The notes below the pieces were generated by a model. That model made no database searches, was not told where the DNA came from, and saw only the letters and a list, made by a program, of their open reading frames with translations. From the NCBI RefSeq assembly GCF_024611995.1, contig NZ_CP102509.1, forward strand, positions 6,014,001 to 6,078,000: a stretch of 64,000 nucleotides of DNA, in the 5' to 3' direction. The position numbers and the translations under genes are program-made. Numbering within the stretch: the stretch's first letter is position 1; each line of letters starts with the position of its first letter. Source of the stretch: Streptomyces sp. NBC_00162. GTDB taxonomy: Bacteria > Actinomycetota > Actinomycetes > Streptomycetales > Streptomycetaceae. Shown in pieces: positions 17,090 to 25,390 of this stretch.

Positions 17090-18061
17090 GTGAGCATTTT
17101 GTCTGATCTGAACTCTGCCGGAGACCCCGCCGAGAGTGCCGCCGAGACCCCCGTCACCAGTGCCGCCGCAGGCCCCCGACCCCGGGTCGGACTGCTGGGC
17201 ACCGGCCCCTGGGCGCACCGTACGCACGCACCCGCGCTCGCCGCGCACGCCGGCACCGAGTTCGCCGGAGTGTGGGGCCGCCGGCCCGAGGCCGCGGCCG
17301 ACCTCGCGCAGGAGTACGGCGTGAAGGTGTACGAAGACCCCGACGAGCTGTTCGCCGACTGTGACGCCGTGGCCTTCGCCCTGCCGCCGGACGTCCAGGC
17401 CCCGCTCGCCGTCCGCGCGGCCGCCGCCGGCTGCCACCTGCTGCTCGACAAACCCGTCGCGACCACGGTCGAGGACGCCCGGGCCGTCGCCGACGCCGCC
17501 GCGCGGCACCAGGTCGCCTCCGTCGTCTTCTTCACCCTCCGTTTCGCCGAGCCCACCGCGGACTGGGTCACGGAACAGGCCGCCCGCCCCGGCTGGTTCA
17601 CCGCCTCCGCCCACTGGCTCGGCGCCGTCTTCCCGCCCGACGGCACGCCCAGCGCGTACGCCGACTCGCCCTGGCGCAAGGCCAAGGGCGGGCTGTGGGA
17701 CGTCGGCCCCCACGCGCTCTCCGTACTGATCCCGATCCTCGGCGACGTCACCACGGTCAGCGCCACCCGGGGCCCGTCCGACGTGGTCCAGCTGGCCCTG
17801 CGGCACGCCTCCGGCGCGGCCAGCACCGCCGTGCTCAGCCTGGGCGCGCCGAAGGCGGCGGCCGGGGTGGGGCTGGAGCTGCGCGGGACCGAGGGCGTCC
17901 ACGCGCTGCCCGGCTGGAGCGACGTACCGGGTGCCTACGGGCGCGCCCTGGACGCACTGCTCACCGCGGCCCGGACCGGGGTGCCGGACCCGCGGGGGGC
18001 GGAGTTCGGCGCCAGGCTGACGGAGATCCTGGCGGAGGCGGAGGCGCAGCTTCCGGCTTGA
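17090..18061 (+). CDS. Gfo/Idh/MocA-family NAD(P)-dependent oxidoreductase
   Basis: 323 residues from GTG (MSILSDLNSAGD). The Rossmann fold starts at RVGLLGTGPWAHRTHAPALA with the GxGxxA-type loop, followed by FAGVWGRRPEAAADLAQEYG and the family signature CHLLLDKPVATT (usual EKP replaced by DKP, which keeps the Lys). The C-terminal alpha/beta domain has GGLWDVGPHALSVL, where the His is the usual catalytic position. The sugar or polyol substrate is not evident. It is divergent from glnII and may share its GlnR-controlled promoter region. Confidence 0.9.
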   Translation: MSILSDLNSAGDPAESAAETPVTSAAAGPRPRVGLLGTGPWAHRTHAPALAAHAGTEFAGVWGRRPEAAADLAQEYGVKVYEDPDELFADCDAVAFALPPDVQAPLAVRAAAAGCHLLLDKPVATTVEDARAVADAAARHQVASVVFFTLRFAEPTADWVTEQAARPGWFTASAHWLGAVFPPDGTPSAYADSPWRKAKGGLWDVGPHALSVLIPILGDVTTVSATRGPSDVVQLALRHASGAASTAVLSLGAPKAAAGVGLELRGTEGVHALPGWSDVPGAYGRALDALLTAARTGVPDPRGAEFGARLTEILAEAEAQLPA

Positions 18062-18086
18062 GGGGCGTCGCGCTGCTCGATGGGCG

Positions 18087-18641
18087 TTACTTGATGAGCG
18101 CGTTGGCCACGATGATGGCCAGCCCGATCGTCGCGTCGGCCAGGCCGATGAGCAGCGCGGAGCTCAGCCGGTAGCCGACCCGGACCGCCACGCACGAGCC
18201 CCAGGCGAAGAGCAGGGCGGTGTTCAGGCCGAGGCCGACGGCGGTCACGCCGTACGAGTCCCAGCCGGTGAGCCCGGCGAGGACCAGGAGCAGCACGGTG
18301 GGCAGAGTGGCCGCCACCATCGGCCACTCGTGCCACAGGGCCCGGACCAGCAGCCGCCAGCGGTGTCCTGCGGAGCCCTGGTGATGTGTGGTCATGTGGT
18401 GCGAGTAGCCGTGCGCGAGCCCCGCCGCGGCCGCGGTGACGATCACCCAGCTGGCGTCGTAGAACGGGGTGTAGTCACCGCCCTTCTGATCCAGCGCGGC
18501 CAGCAGCCCACTGGCCAGCACCGTCCCGTACACCCCGCCGAACATCCAGTCGGCCGCCCGCCGAGGCGGGGGGAACGGCGCCGATGTGTCGGCGGGGGTG
18601 GGGGTGGGCGTGGGGTGTGCGTGCGGGTGGGGGTGGCTCAC
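18087..18641 (-). CDS. Small integral membrane protein with His/Pro-rich N-terminus
   Basis: 184 residues, five or so hydrophobic segments (VYGTVLASGLLAAL, WVIVTAAAAGLAHGY, MVAATLPTVLLLVLAGL, YGVTAVGLGLNTALLFAWG, LIGLADATIGLAIIVANAL). The first ~25 residues alternate His/Pro and Thr/Pro (MSHPHPHAHPTPTPTPADT), and a central GYSHHMTTHHQG adds more His, so metal binding is possible. Not a family I can name with certainty. It ends 25 bases from the convergent oxidoreductase stop. Its N-terminal coding DNA carries G-tracts on the opposite strand. Confidence 0.75.
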   Translation of the reverse strand: MSHPHPHAHPTPTPTPADTSAPFPPPRRAADWMFGGVYGTVLASGLLAALDQKGGDYTPFYDASWVIVTAAAAGLAHGYSHHMTTHHQGSAGHRWRLLVRALWHEWPMVAATLPTVLLLVLAGLTGWDSYGVTAVGLGLNTALLFAWGSCVAVRVGYRLSSALLIGLADATIGLAIIVANALIK

Positions 18642-18766
18642 TCCGGGATCCTTCAGGGCTTTTGCTGCGCTTGGTGTTGTATGTGGCGATTTGGCGTGTT
18701 GGGGTCACCTTACGGGGGTGGGGGTGAGGGCGGGATGAATGGGGGCGGGGGCTGCGGGGGTCGGGG
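18594..18766 (+). other. Two G-tract clusters with G-quadruplex potential flanking a promoter region
   Basis: 18594-18635 has runs G5-T-G5-T-G3-CGT-G4 and further G3/G5 runs; 18714-18766 has G5-T-G5-TGA-G3-C-G3 followed by G5-C-G5 and G5-TC-G4. Both are on the + strand (template of the His/Pro-rich membrane gene), one inside its first codons and one ~75 bases upstream of its start. These loops fit intramolecular quadruplexes. The rest of the 346-base gap to 18987 shows nothing else. Confidence 0.5.
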
Positions 18767-18987
18767 TCCCGGCTGACCACCATCAGGGACTGGCTGACTG
18801 ACCCCTGGGGCAGCGTCTGAGCCCGGGCCTGTGGGAGGCGGATCCGGGCCGGGGGCAGCCCAACCCGCACCCGGCAGCGGTGAGATCACCCTCGGCACGC
18901 TCGCGGAAAATGAGACGCGGTGTCGTGCCGGCTTTGACAGGCTGGCGGGTCGGCCCCAGAGTCCTGCAGCTCGTCATAGGAGTGTTC

Positions 18988-19605
18988 GTGATTCCCCCTC
19001 GTCTGGCCCCGTTGCTGGAGCAGTTCGACTTCGCGCGCGAGCGCCTCACCAACCGCATGTCCGGGCCCGTCATGGACAGTGGCGACGGGTCGGACACCAA
19101 GGTCGGGCCCATGACCGGCGAGGAGTTCCTCTGGGAGCCGGTGCCGGGCTGCTGGTCGGTGCGGCGGCGTACGGACGGGCCCGGGCCGCGTGCCACCCTG
19201 CTGGCCGGCACGGGCGACTGGGGTCGCGACGCGGCGACCTACCCGCACCCCTGGCCGCCGCCGTTCACCACCATCGCGTGGCGTCTGAGCCACCTCAGCG
19301 AAATGATGACCCTGCGCGCCGACCACACGGCCGGCAGCCGCACGCGGACCCGGGACGACTATCCCGTCAGCGGGGACGTCGAGGAGGCGGTCGCGGCATT
19401 CGACACCGGCGCCGCCGCCTGGCGGAAGGCGCTGCTGAGCGTCGACGACGCGGCCCTCGACACCGTGGGGTACTGCACCTACCCGCACGGCAGCGACGTG
19501 GAGGAGCCCTTCATCGACATCGCCTGGTGGGTCAACCAGGAGTTGCTGCACCACGGAGCCGAGATCGCCCTGCTCCGCGACCTCCATCGCGAACGCCAGC
19601 ACTGA
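18988..19605 (+). CDS. DinB-like helical metal-binding protein
   Basis: 205 residues, GTG start with TAGGAG upstream. A four-helix DinB/YfiT-type fold: PPRLAPLLEQFDFARERL in helix 1, ISWRLSHL-like WRLSHLSEMMTLRADH in the middle and WVNQELLHHGAEIALLRDL at the end, giving the usual three-His metal site. It contains the family motif EEFLWEPVPGCWSVRRR. Members act as thiol S-transferases (mycothiol-dependent in actinobacteria) or metal-dependent hydrolases; the specific reaction is not evident. It is transcribed alone. Confidence 0.85.
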   Translation: MIPPRLAPLLEQFDFARERLTNRMSGPVMDSGDGSDTKVGPMTGEEFLWEPVPGCWSVRRRTDGPGPRATLLAGTGDWGRDAATYPHPWPPPFTTIAWRLSHLSEMMTLRADHTAGSRTRTRDDYPVSGDVEEAVAAFDTGAAAWRKALLSVDDAALDTVGYCTYPHGSDVEEPFIDIAWWVNQELLHHGAEIALLRDLHRERQH

Positions 19606-19629
19606 CCCTCTCTGATCCCGGCCTCGGGG

Positions 19630-21030
19630 CTACGCCACGACCCCCGCCAGCGCCTCCACCGCCCTCGTGAACGCCGAGTTCGGGGGTGCCGCGTAGCCCA
19701 CCACCAGGCCTTCGCGGGGTGGGGTCGGGTCCGCCCTGTGTTGGTAGGAGGAGAGGCCGTCCAGGGCCAGGCCCGCCGTTCGGGCCGCCGAGAGGGCCGG
19801 GGCCTCGCCGCCCGGCGGGAGTTCCAGTACCGCGTGCAGCCCGGCCGAGATGCCCGTCACCCGGACGTCCGGGGCGCGTGCGGCCAGTACGGAAACCAGC
19901 TGGTCACGCCGCTCCCGATAGCGCTTGCGCATGCGGCGGACATGCCGGTCGTACGCGCCGCAGTCGATGAAGTCGGCCAGCGCCAGCTGGTCCAGCGCGC
20001 TCGCCCAGGACTCCCGCTGCCCCTTCGCCGCCAGGACCTGGTCGATCAGCTGGTCCGGGAGGACCAGCCAGCCGAGGCGGAGCGCCGGGGAGAGGCTTTT
20101 GCTCAGCGAGCCCGCGTACACCACGTGCTCCGGGGCCAGGCCCTGTACGGCGCCGACCGGTTTGCGGTCGTAGCGGAACTCCCCGTCGTAGTCGTCCTCC
20201 ACGATCACGCCGCCGGTCGTACGGGCCCACTCCACGGCGGCGGCGCGCCGTGCGGGCAGCAGACGCCCCCCGGTCGGGAACTGGTGCGCGGGGGTGAGTA
20301 GCAACGTACGGGCCCGGGGCGGGAGTTCTGTCGTCCGGGCACCGTCCTCGTCGACCGCGACGGGGTGCGGGCGGACCCCGGCGGCGTCCAGGATGCCGTG
20401 GTGGAAGGGGAGTCCGTACGCCTCGACGGCCCAGTCCCGCGGCCGGACGGACGCGAGGAGCCGAAGTCCGTTGGCGAAGCCGGAGCAGACCACGATGTTC
20501 TCCGGGCCGGTACGCACGCCCCGCGCCCGGGACAGGTAGCCGGCCAGCGCCCGCCGCAGCTCGGGCCGGCCGCGCGGATCGCCGGGGCCGAAGGCCTCGG
20601 TGGGTGCCTCCGTGAGGGCCCGCCGGGCGCTGGCGGCCCACGGCCCCCGGGGGAAGGAAGCCGGGTCGGGCTTGCCCTGGAGCAGGTCGAGGCGGGGTCC
20701 CGCGGGCGCGGCCGTGGGCGTGGCCGCCGCGGACGGCGGGCCCGAGCCGGCGACTCGTTCGGCGGCCCCTTCGGCGACCCGGGTGCCGGAACCCTGCCGG
20801 GCGGTGAACCAGCCCTCGGCGACCAGCTCGGCGTAGGCGTCGGCGACGGCGTTGCGGGCCAGTCCGAGGTCGGCGGCCAGCGTCCGGTACGGCGGCAGCC
20901 GCGTCCCTCCGGCCAGCCGCCCGCTGCGGACGGCGCTGCGCAGGGCCTGGGCAAGGGCGGTCCGCCGGGCTCCTTCGGCGGGGAGGTCGAGATGCAGGTC
21001 GGCGCCCGTGCCGCCGTCGGGGGCCGTCAT
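19630..21030 (-). CDS. MocR/PdxR-type regulator: GntR winged helix fused to aminotransferase class I domain
   Basis: 466 residues. N-terminal winged helix (~15-80) with ALAQALRSAVRSGRLAGGTR, LPPYRTLAADLGLARNAVAD and GWFTARQGSGTRV. The C-terminal fold-type I PLP domain has GDPRGRPELRRALAGYLSRA, FPTGGRLLP, VIVEDDYDGEFRYD and the PLP-lysine segment YAGSLSKSLSPALRLGW. Such proteins sense PLP or amine ligands and control vitamin B6, GABA or similar genes. Its start overlaps the stop of the MarR gene (ATGA), so both are expressed together; the target may be the divergent hydrolase. Confidence 0.92.
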   Translation of the reverse strand: MTAPDGGTGADLHLDLPAEGARRTALAQALRSAVRSGRLAGGTRLPPYRTLAADLGLARNAVADAYAELVAEGWFTARQGSGTRVAEGAAERVAGSGPPSAAATPTAAPAGPRLDLLQGKPDPASFPRGPWAASARRALTEAPTEAFGPGDPRGRPELRRALAGYLSRARGVRTGPENIVVCSGFANGLRLLASVRPRDWAVEAYGLPFHHGILDAAGVRPHPVAVDEDGARTTELPPRARTLLLTPAHQFPTGGRLLPARRAAAVEWARTTGGVIVEDDYDGEFRYDRKPVGAVQGLAPEHVVYAGSLSKSLSPALRLGWLVLPDQLIDQVLAAKGQRESWASALDQLALADFIDCGAYDRHVRRMRKRYRERRDQLVSVLAARAPDVRVTGISAGLHAVLELPPGGEAPALSAARTAGLALDGLSSYQHRADPTPPREGLVVGYAAPPNSAFTRAVEALAGVVA

Positions 21031-21503
21031 GCGCGGGCCTCCGGTGCGAAGACGGTGTGGGCGGCCGTCAGGAAGCGGCGGACGGTGTCCCGTTCGGCGG
21101 GGTCGAAGGAGTCCAGCACCTGCAGCACCCCGTCGATCAGCGGGCCGAAGAACTCCCGGCCCAGCCGGATGGCCTCCGGCTCCACGCGCAGCAGGATCCG
21201 GCGCCGGTCGCGGTCGTCGCGGACCCGCGCCACGTGGCCGAGCCGTTCCAGCCGGTCGATCACCGAGGTGGTGCCCGCCGAGTTGAGGCCGAGCCGGGCC
21301 CCGAGCAGGCCCGCCGTGGCCGCCTCGCCGGCGCGGGCCGCGTCCAGCAGGCAGATCAGGGCCCGCACATCGGTGGGGTGCATGCCGTTGCGGGCGGCGA
21401 ACTCCGCCTGGCGCAGGCCGAACTCCACGGTCACCGCCCGCAGCAGGTGCACCAACTGCAGGTTGCCGGGCTCCCGGTTGCCGGATTCCCTGTTGTCGCC
21501 CAC
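21027..21503 (-). CDS. MarR-family transcriptional regulator
   Basis: 158 residues. Winged helix typical of MarR: HPTDVRALICLLDAARAGEA, GLLGARLGLNSAGTTSVIDR as the recognition helix, LERLGHVARVRDDRDRRRI as the wing with the conserved DxRDRR. It is first in a two-gene operon with the MocR regulator and is divergent from an alpha/beta hydrolase gene. A TCTCGCT-n-AGCGAGA palindrome sits in the shared promoter, a good candidate operator for autoregulation and control of the hydrolase. Confidence 0.92.
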   Translation of the reverse strand: MGDNRESGNREPGNLQLVHLLRAVTVEFGLRQAEFAARNGMHPTDVRALICLLDAARAGEAATAGLLGARLGLNSAGTTSVIDRLERLGHVARVRDDRDRRRILLRVEPEAIRLGREFFGPLIDGVLQVLDSFDPAERDTVRRFLTAAHTVFAPEARA

Positions 21504-21523
21504 ATCGTCCTCCGCCTAATATC

Positions 21524-21538
21524 TCTCGCTGAGCGAGA
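21524..21538. promoter_or_regulatory. MarR-type operator palindrome TCTCGCT-G-AGCGAGA
   Basis: Perfect 7-bp arms around one base, 21 bases before the MarR start and 19 bases before the hydrolase start. Position and symmetry fit a MarR dimer site controlling both divergent transcripts; binding is inferred. Confidence 0.65.
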
Positions 21539-21556
21539 TTATCGCCCGACGAGGTA

Positions 21557-22411
21557 GTGGAGCCAGCCGTGTTCCGGACGTCTCTCTTCCGTACCGCCTA
21601 CGACGCGGTCCTGGCCCAGTGGCCCGGGCCGGTCGAGACCACCGACCTGCCCACCCCGTACGGCCTCACCCGCGTCAACAGCTGTGGCGCGGCCGGGGCC
21701 CCGCCGCTGGTGCTGCTGCCCGGCGGGGGAGCCACCTCCACGGTGTGGGGAGCCGGCGCCGCGGCCGGGCTCGCGCGCACCCACCGCCTGCACGCCGTGG
21801 ACCTGGTGGGGGAACCCGGGCTCAGCGTCCCGGAGCCCGGGCTCGCCATCCGGTCCGTCGGGGAACTGGTCGGCTGGCTCGACACGGTGATCGACGGGCT
21901 CGGCCTGGACGGCCCGGTCGTCCTCGGCGGCCACTCCTACGGGGCCTGGATCGCCGCCCACTACGCGGCCTCGCGGCCAGCCCGGCTCGGCCGCCTCGTG
22001 CTGCTCGACCCGACCCAGGTCTTCGCCGGGCTCCGGCCCGGCTACGTGCTGCGCGCGCTGCCCGTGCTGGTGCGTCCCACCCCGGAGCGGATCCGCTCCT
22101 TCCTCGCCTGGGAGACCGGCGGAGCCGCTCTCGACCCGGCCTGGCTGCGGCTCCAGGACGAGACCGCGCGCTTTCCCAGCGTCCGGCCGGTCACCGGGCC
22201 GCGCCCGGACCTGACCGGGCTCGGGGAACTGCCCGTACGCGTCCACGTCCTGTTCGCCGGGCGCGCCCGCTGCCACGACGCCGACCGGGCGGCCCGGGCC
22301 GCGCGCCGGGTGCTCCCGGCCGCGCGTGTCGACGTACTGCCCGGGATCTCGCACCACGCGCTGCCGCTGACGGCGGCCGAGGAGATCGCCCGCCTCGTCG
22401 CCGCCGGCTAG
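21557..22411 (+). CDS. Alpha/beta-hydrolase fold protein
   Basis: 284 residues. An alpha/beta hydrolase with oxyanion region LVLLPGGGATSTVW, nucleophile elbow VVLGGHSYGAWIAA (Ser in GxSxG) and a C-terminal GISHHALPL supplying His; the acid is probably in VHVLFAGRARCHD. Start: the first GTG has GAGG very close; a second GTG at 21569 (MFRTSLFR) is an alternative. Divergent from the MarR-MocR operon, with a MarR operator between, so it may detoxify or hydrolyse the MarR ligand. Tail-to-tail overlap of four bases with the ArsC-like gene. Confidence 0.85.
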   Translation: MEPAVFRTSLFRTAYDAVLAQWPGPVETTDLPTPYGLTRVNSCGAAGAPPLVLLPGGGATSTVWGAGAAAGLARTHRLHAVDLVGEPGLSVPEPGLAIRSVGELVGWLDTVIDGLGLDGPVVLGGHSYGAWIAAHYAASRPARLGRLVLLDPTQVFAGLRPGYVLRALPVLVRPTPERIRSFLAWETGGAALDPAWLRLQDETARFPSVRPVTGPRPDLTGLGELPVRVHVLFAGRARCHDADRAARAARRVLPAARVDVLPGISHHALPLTAAEEIARLVAAG

Positions 22412-22779
22412 CCCTTGCGGGACAGGGCCTCGCGGACGGCTTCCTCGGAGCGGGCGACCACCGCCGTGCCGTCCTCGGCGGTGATGATCGGGCGCTGGAT
22501 CAGCTTCGGGTGCGCGGCCAGGTGCGCGATCCAGCGCCCCCGCGCCGCGTCGGTCTCCTCGCGCGGCAGGTCCCGTACGCCCGTCTCCTTGGCCAGCGGG
22601 TCCGAGGTGCGCGTGATGTCCCACGGCTCCAGCCCGAGTCGGCCGAGCACCTCGCGGATCTCGTCCTCGGAGGGCACGTCCTCCAGGTACCGGCGCACGG
22701 TGTAGTCGGCGCCCTCCGCGTCCAGCAGGGTCAGCGCGCTGCGGCACTTGGAACACGCGGGATTGATCCAGATCTCCAT
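22408..22779 (-). CDS. ArsC/Spx-family arsenate reductase-like protein
   Basis: 123 residues of the thioredoxin-fold ArsC family: MEIWINPACSKCRSALTLLD has the redox Cys of ArsC plus a second Cys (CSKC), and the family residues continue with YTVRRYLEDVPSEDEI and LIQRPIITAEDG, the Arg-Pro-Ile-like RPI motif of this group. No arsenic operon is nearby, so a generic disulfide or stress role as in YffB/Spx relatives is also possible. The ATG start is preceded by GGGCATC with no strong ribosome site. Confidence 0.85.
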   Translation of the reverse strand: MEIWINPACSKCRSALTLLDAEGADYTVRRYLEDVPSEDEIREVLGRLGLEPWDITRTSDPLAKETGVRDLPREETDAARGRWIAHLAAHPKLIQRPIITAEDGTAVVARSEEAVREALSRKG

Positions 22780-22920
22780 GATGCCCAGCCTATCGAGAGC
22801 CGGTCCGAAGCCGGTCGGGAAGCCCGCCCCGAGCCTGTCTGGCCAGGGGCTTTTGTCAGTGGTCCCCGGTAAAATCGAGGGAGAACGACAGGAAGCCAAC
22901 TACCGTTTGGGAGGCTGTAG

Positions 22921-23172
22921 ATGGCCACTGCCACCACCATTCAGCACGTCAAGAAGAAGCCGCTGCCGGCGGGCCTGCCCCGCGAGTGGTACGAGAGCCA
23001 CAACCGCCGCCTCAAGGCGATGCGCCTGGCGATATCCCTGCTCGACTCGGGGACTTATGACGCCCGGCGCGCCACCAACCGGAAGATCCGGACGATGGCC
23101 GTCCGGACGGGGATCCACCGGCCGTCCAACGTCACCTGCAAGATGGTGCGCGCCTTCATCCAGGAGGCATGA
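22921..23172 (+). CDS. Small basic conserved-looking protein of unknown function
   Basis: 83 residues with a strong ribosome site (GGGAGG, seven bases before ATG). The sequence is basic and probably helical: HVKKKPLPAGLPREWYESHN, RRLKAMRLAISLLDSGTYDA and a C-terminal KIRTMAVRTGIHRPSNVTCK that resembles a turn between helices of a DNA-binding protein. No family recognised. It is alone, between the ArsC-like and SNase-like genes, both on the other strand. The good ribosome site and coding-like third-position GC support a real gene. Confidence 0.7.
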   Translation: MATATTIQHVKKKPLPAGLPREWYESHNRRLKAMRLAISLLDSGTYDARRATNRKIRTMAVRTGIHRPSNVTCKMVRAFIQEA

Positions 23173-23255
23173 GCCGGCCGTACCGAGTCGTGCGGGCGCC
23201 GGCCCGCCGGGTGGAGGCCCCGGCGGACCGGCGTCGGTGACCGGCGGGCCGGCGG

Positions 23256-24140
23256 TCACTTCTCGTCGAAGACGAGCTCCTCGGGCTGGCGCGTCATCCT
23301 CACGGTGTGGCCGTTGATGACCTCGACCACGCGGTGCAGACCGACCTTCTCCTCGGGTTCCGACGTGATGCGGAACCTGTCCCCGGCTCCGGCCAGGTAG
23401 GAGGGGAAGCAGTTCAGCAACGGTTCATAAGGCTTGAGGTCCAGGTATTCCTTCAGCCGGCGGAACAGCTTCGGGAGGATGACCGCCCCGTCCGCCGCCG
23501 TGATGGAGGGCATTCCGGTGATCTTCGCGCCCTTCATGGTCACGTCGACGTCGTCGGCCCACACCCCCTTCTTGGCCGCCCTCGCCTTCTGGGTCTCGGT
23601 GGTGAGGAACTCGCGCAGTTCCCTGGGGAAGGCCGAGTAGAAGGTCGGGTAGACCAGGCCGAGCGAGATCAGGTGGAAGTTGGCCGTCTTCTTCAGCAGT
23701 TCCTGGTCGACTCTGATCTCGTAGCCGGAGGCCGCGGGCGGGGTGCCGCGGCCGACCAGGGCCACACAGCGGCCGTAGATGTCGGAGCCCCCGGTGAGGA
23801 TGAAGCCGGGCACGCTCTCGGGGATGGTGGCGACGGTCTCGTCCTCGTGCCGGTCGACGCTGGCGAAGCCGACCCAGGCCAGCAGCTCGTTCGCGGCCCG
23901 GTGTGCGAGGTCCAGCGGCTGATGCTGCTCAGGCCCGTAGGCGCCCTCGTAGTGGGTCTCCAGCGCGTCGACGGACTCCAGCCGGACACTGACGCGGCCG
24001 TCCGCCGCGGGCACGATCTGCTTGCACCCGGGCACGAGTTTCCAGTCGGCCACGTTGTCCGGGATGAAGGGGACGGTGTCGCCGTCCGGCTTGGATTTGG
24101 GCGGCACCCGGAAGGTGCCTTTGATCAGCAGCATGGACAT
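23256..24140 (-). CDS. Staphylococcal-nuclease (SNase)-like protein without signal peptide
   Basis: 294 residues from ATG (MSMLLIKGTFRVPPKSK), chosen because GGGAG lies five bases upstream; a start 21 bases earlier is weaker. The first ~200 residues follow the SNase OB-fold: PDGDTVPFIP for the metal Asp, VSVRLESVDALETHY carrying Arg and Glu equivalent to SNase R35 and E43, SDIYGRCVALV carrying the R87 equivalent, then LLKKTANFHLISLGLVYP and TQKARAAKKGVWADD closing the domain. All three catalytic residues appear kept. The last ~95 residues are an extension of unknown fold. Unlike most bacterial SNases there is no export signal, so it may act inside the cell. Identified by motif only. Confidence 0.72.
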   Translation of the reverse strand: MSMLLIKGTFRVPPKSKPDGDTVPFIPDNVADWKLVPGCKQIVPAADGRVSVRLESVDALETHYEGAYGPEQHQPLDLAHRAANELLAWVGFASVDRHEDETVATIPESVPGFILTGGSDIYGRCVALVGRGTPPAASGYEIRVDQELLKKTANFHLISLGLVYPTFYSAFPRELREFLTTETQKARAAKKGVWADDVDVTMKGAKITGMPSITAADGAVILPKLFRRLKEYLDLKPYEPLLNCFPSYLAGAGDRFRITSEPEEKVGLHRVVEVINGHTVRMTRQPEELVFDEK

Positions 24141-24215
24141 GGTGTCTCCCACCGCAGTCATCGCTGTGTGTGCTGGACGGTTACGTACGGTACACGCGCG
24201 GGTCGGACATCGCGG

Positions 24216-25301
24216 TCATTCCGGGCCGTCCAGTGTCAGCAACAGCAGCGCCACGTCGTCCCGCGGGCCGCCGTCCGTGAAGGCCGCGAGGTCCCGCCAG
24301 ACCGCCCGGACCAGGCCCTCGGGGTCCCTCGTCACCACGGGCAGCCGCGCGGCCAGGGGGTAGAAGTGCCCGGCCGCGTCCCGTGCCTCCGTCACCCCGT
24401 CCGTGTGCAGCAGGAAGCGGTCCCCGGCGCGCACCGTCAGCTCCGCCACCGTCGGCGGGGCCGGACCCGCGAGCCCCAGACCCAGCGGCGGGCCCGGATC
24501 CACGGCCACCTCATCGACCGCCGGCCCGCGCAGGCGCAGTGCGGGCGGATGCCCGCACGAGACGATCCGTACGAGGTCCAGCCCGGGCGGGAACTCCAGC
24601 AGCAGGGCCGTCGCGAACAGCTCGGGGTGCCCGTCGGGGGCGGCCGCCGCGTCCGACGCCAGCCGCCGGTTCAGCCGGGCCGCGACCGCCGCCAGTTCGG
24701 CGTCGTCGAGCACCGCCTCCCGGAAGGCCCCGAGCAGCGCGGCCACCGTGCCGACCGCCGCCAGGCCGTGGCCCTGTACGTCCCCGACCAGCGCCCGGAC
24801 CCCGTACGGCCCGGCCCGTACGTCGTACAGGTCGCCGCCGACCAGGGTGCCGCGCTGCGCCGCCCGGTAGAGGCCGGAGCAGCGCACCGGACCCACCCGT
24901 TCCGCCAGCGGCGGGAGGACCGCCAGCTGAGCGGCCTCCGCCACCGTCCGTACGCTGACGAGCTGCGCGTCCCGGCGCCGCCGGACCCAGGCGATCACCA
25001 CGCTCAGCAGCCCGATGACGGCCACCGTGGCCAGGTCCGTCCCCCGGGCGTGGCCGATGCCGAGGGAGGGCGCCCCGAGCAGCACGAGGACGATGGCGGC
25101 GAAGATCGCGGTCCCGCCCGGCCCGTACGCGAAGGCGGCCACCGGTGGCAGACCGGCCAGGAAGAAGCCGAGCTCCACATCGCCCGGGGTGAGCAGCTGC
25201 GCGAGGACGAGCCCCACCAGGGCCGCCGCAGGCGCGATCCGGGCCCAGCGCGGCGGCGGCTCCCCGTGCAGCCGGCCCGGTTCCTCGCGTCCGCGTCTCA
25301 C
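24216..25301 (-). CDS. Membrane-anchored SpoIIE/RsbU-type PP2C phosphatase
   Basis: 361 residues, GTG start. Three or four TM segments (IAPAAALVGLVLAQLL, LGFFLAGLPPVAAFAYG, TAIFAAIVLVLLGAP, LATVAVIGLLSVVIAWV) precede a PPM/PP2C domain with GGDLYDVRAG, VGDVQGHGLAA, SCGHPPALRL, LLHTDGVTEARD and a final RDDVALLLL, which includes the metal-binding Asp residues. In Streptomyces such proteins dephosphorylate anti-sigma antagonists. No anti-sigma factor or antagonist is next to it, so the partner is elsewhere. Divergent from the VIT gene. Confidence 0.93.
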   Translation of the reverse strand: MRRGREEPGRLHGEPPPRWARIAPAAALVGLVLAQLLTPGDVELGFFLAGLPPVAAFAYGPGGTAIFAAIVLVLLGAPSLGIGHARGTDLATVAVIGLLSVVIAWVRRRRDAQLVSVRTVAEAAQLAVLPPLAERVGPVRCSGLYRAAQRGTLVGGDLYDVRAGPYGVRALVGDVQGHGLAAVGTVAALLGAFREAVLDDAELAAVAARLNRRLASDAAAAPDGHPELFATALLLEFPPGLDLVRIVSCGHPPALRLRGPAVDEVAVDPGPPLGLGLAGPAPPTVAELTVRAGDRFLLHTDGVTEARDAAGHFYPLAARLPVVTRDPEGLVRAVWRDLAAFTDGGPRDDVALLLLTLDGPE

Positions 25302-25390
25302 CCCTCCACCCTGGTACCGGGGCCAGGTGCGCGCACCCCGGACCGGTCCGCCGGGTGGCCCGGCGCGGCACGTGCCACGACAGTGGTGGC

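Noticed and set aside
22857..22895. Sigma-70-type promoter for the small basic gene (TTGTCA ... TAAAAT)
   Set aside because: Spacing between the two elements is only about 11 bases, too short for a promoter.
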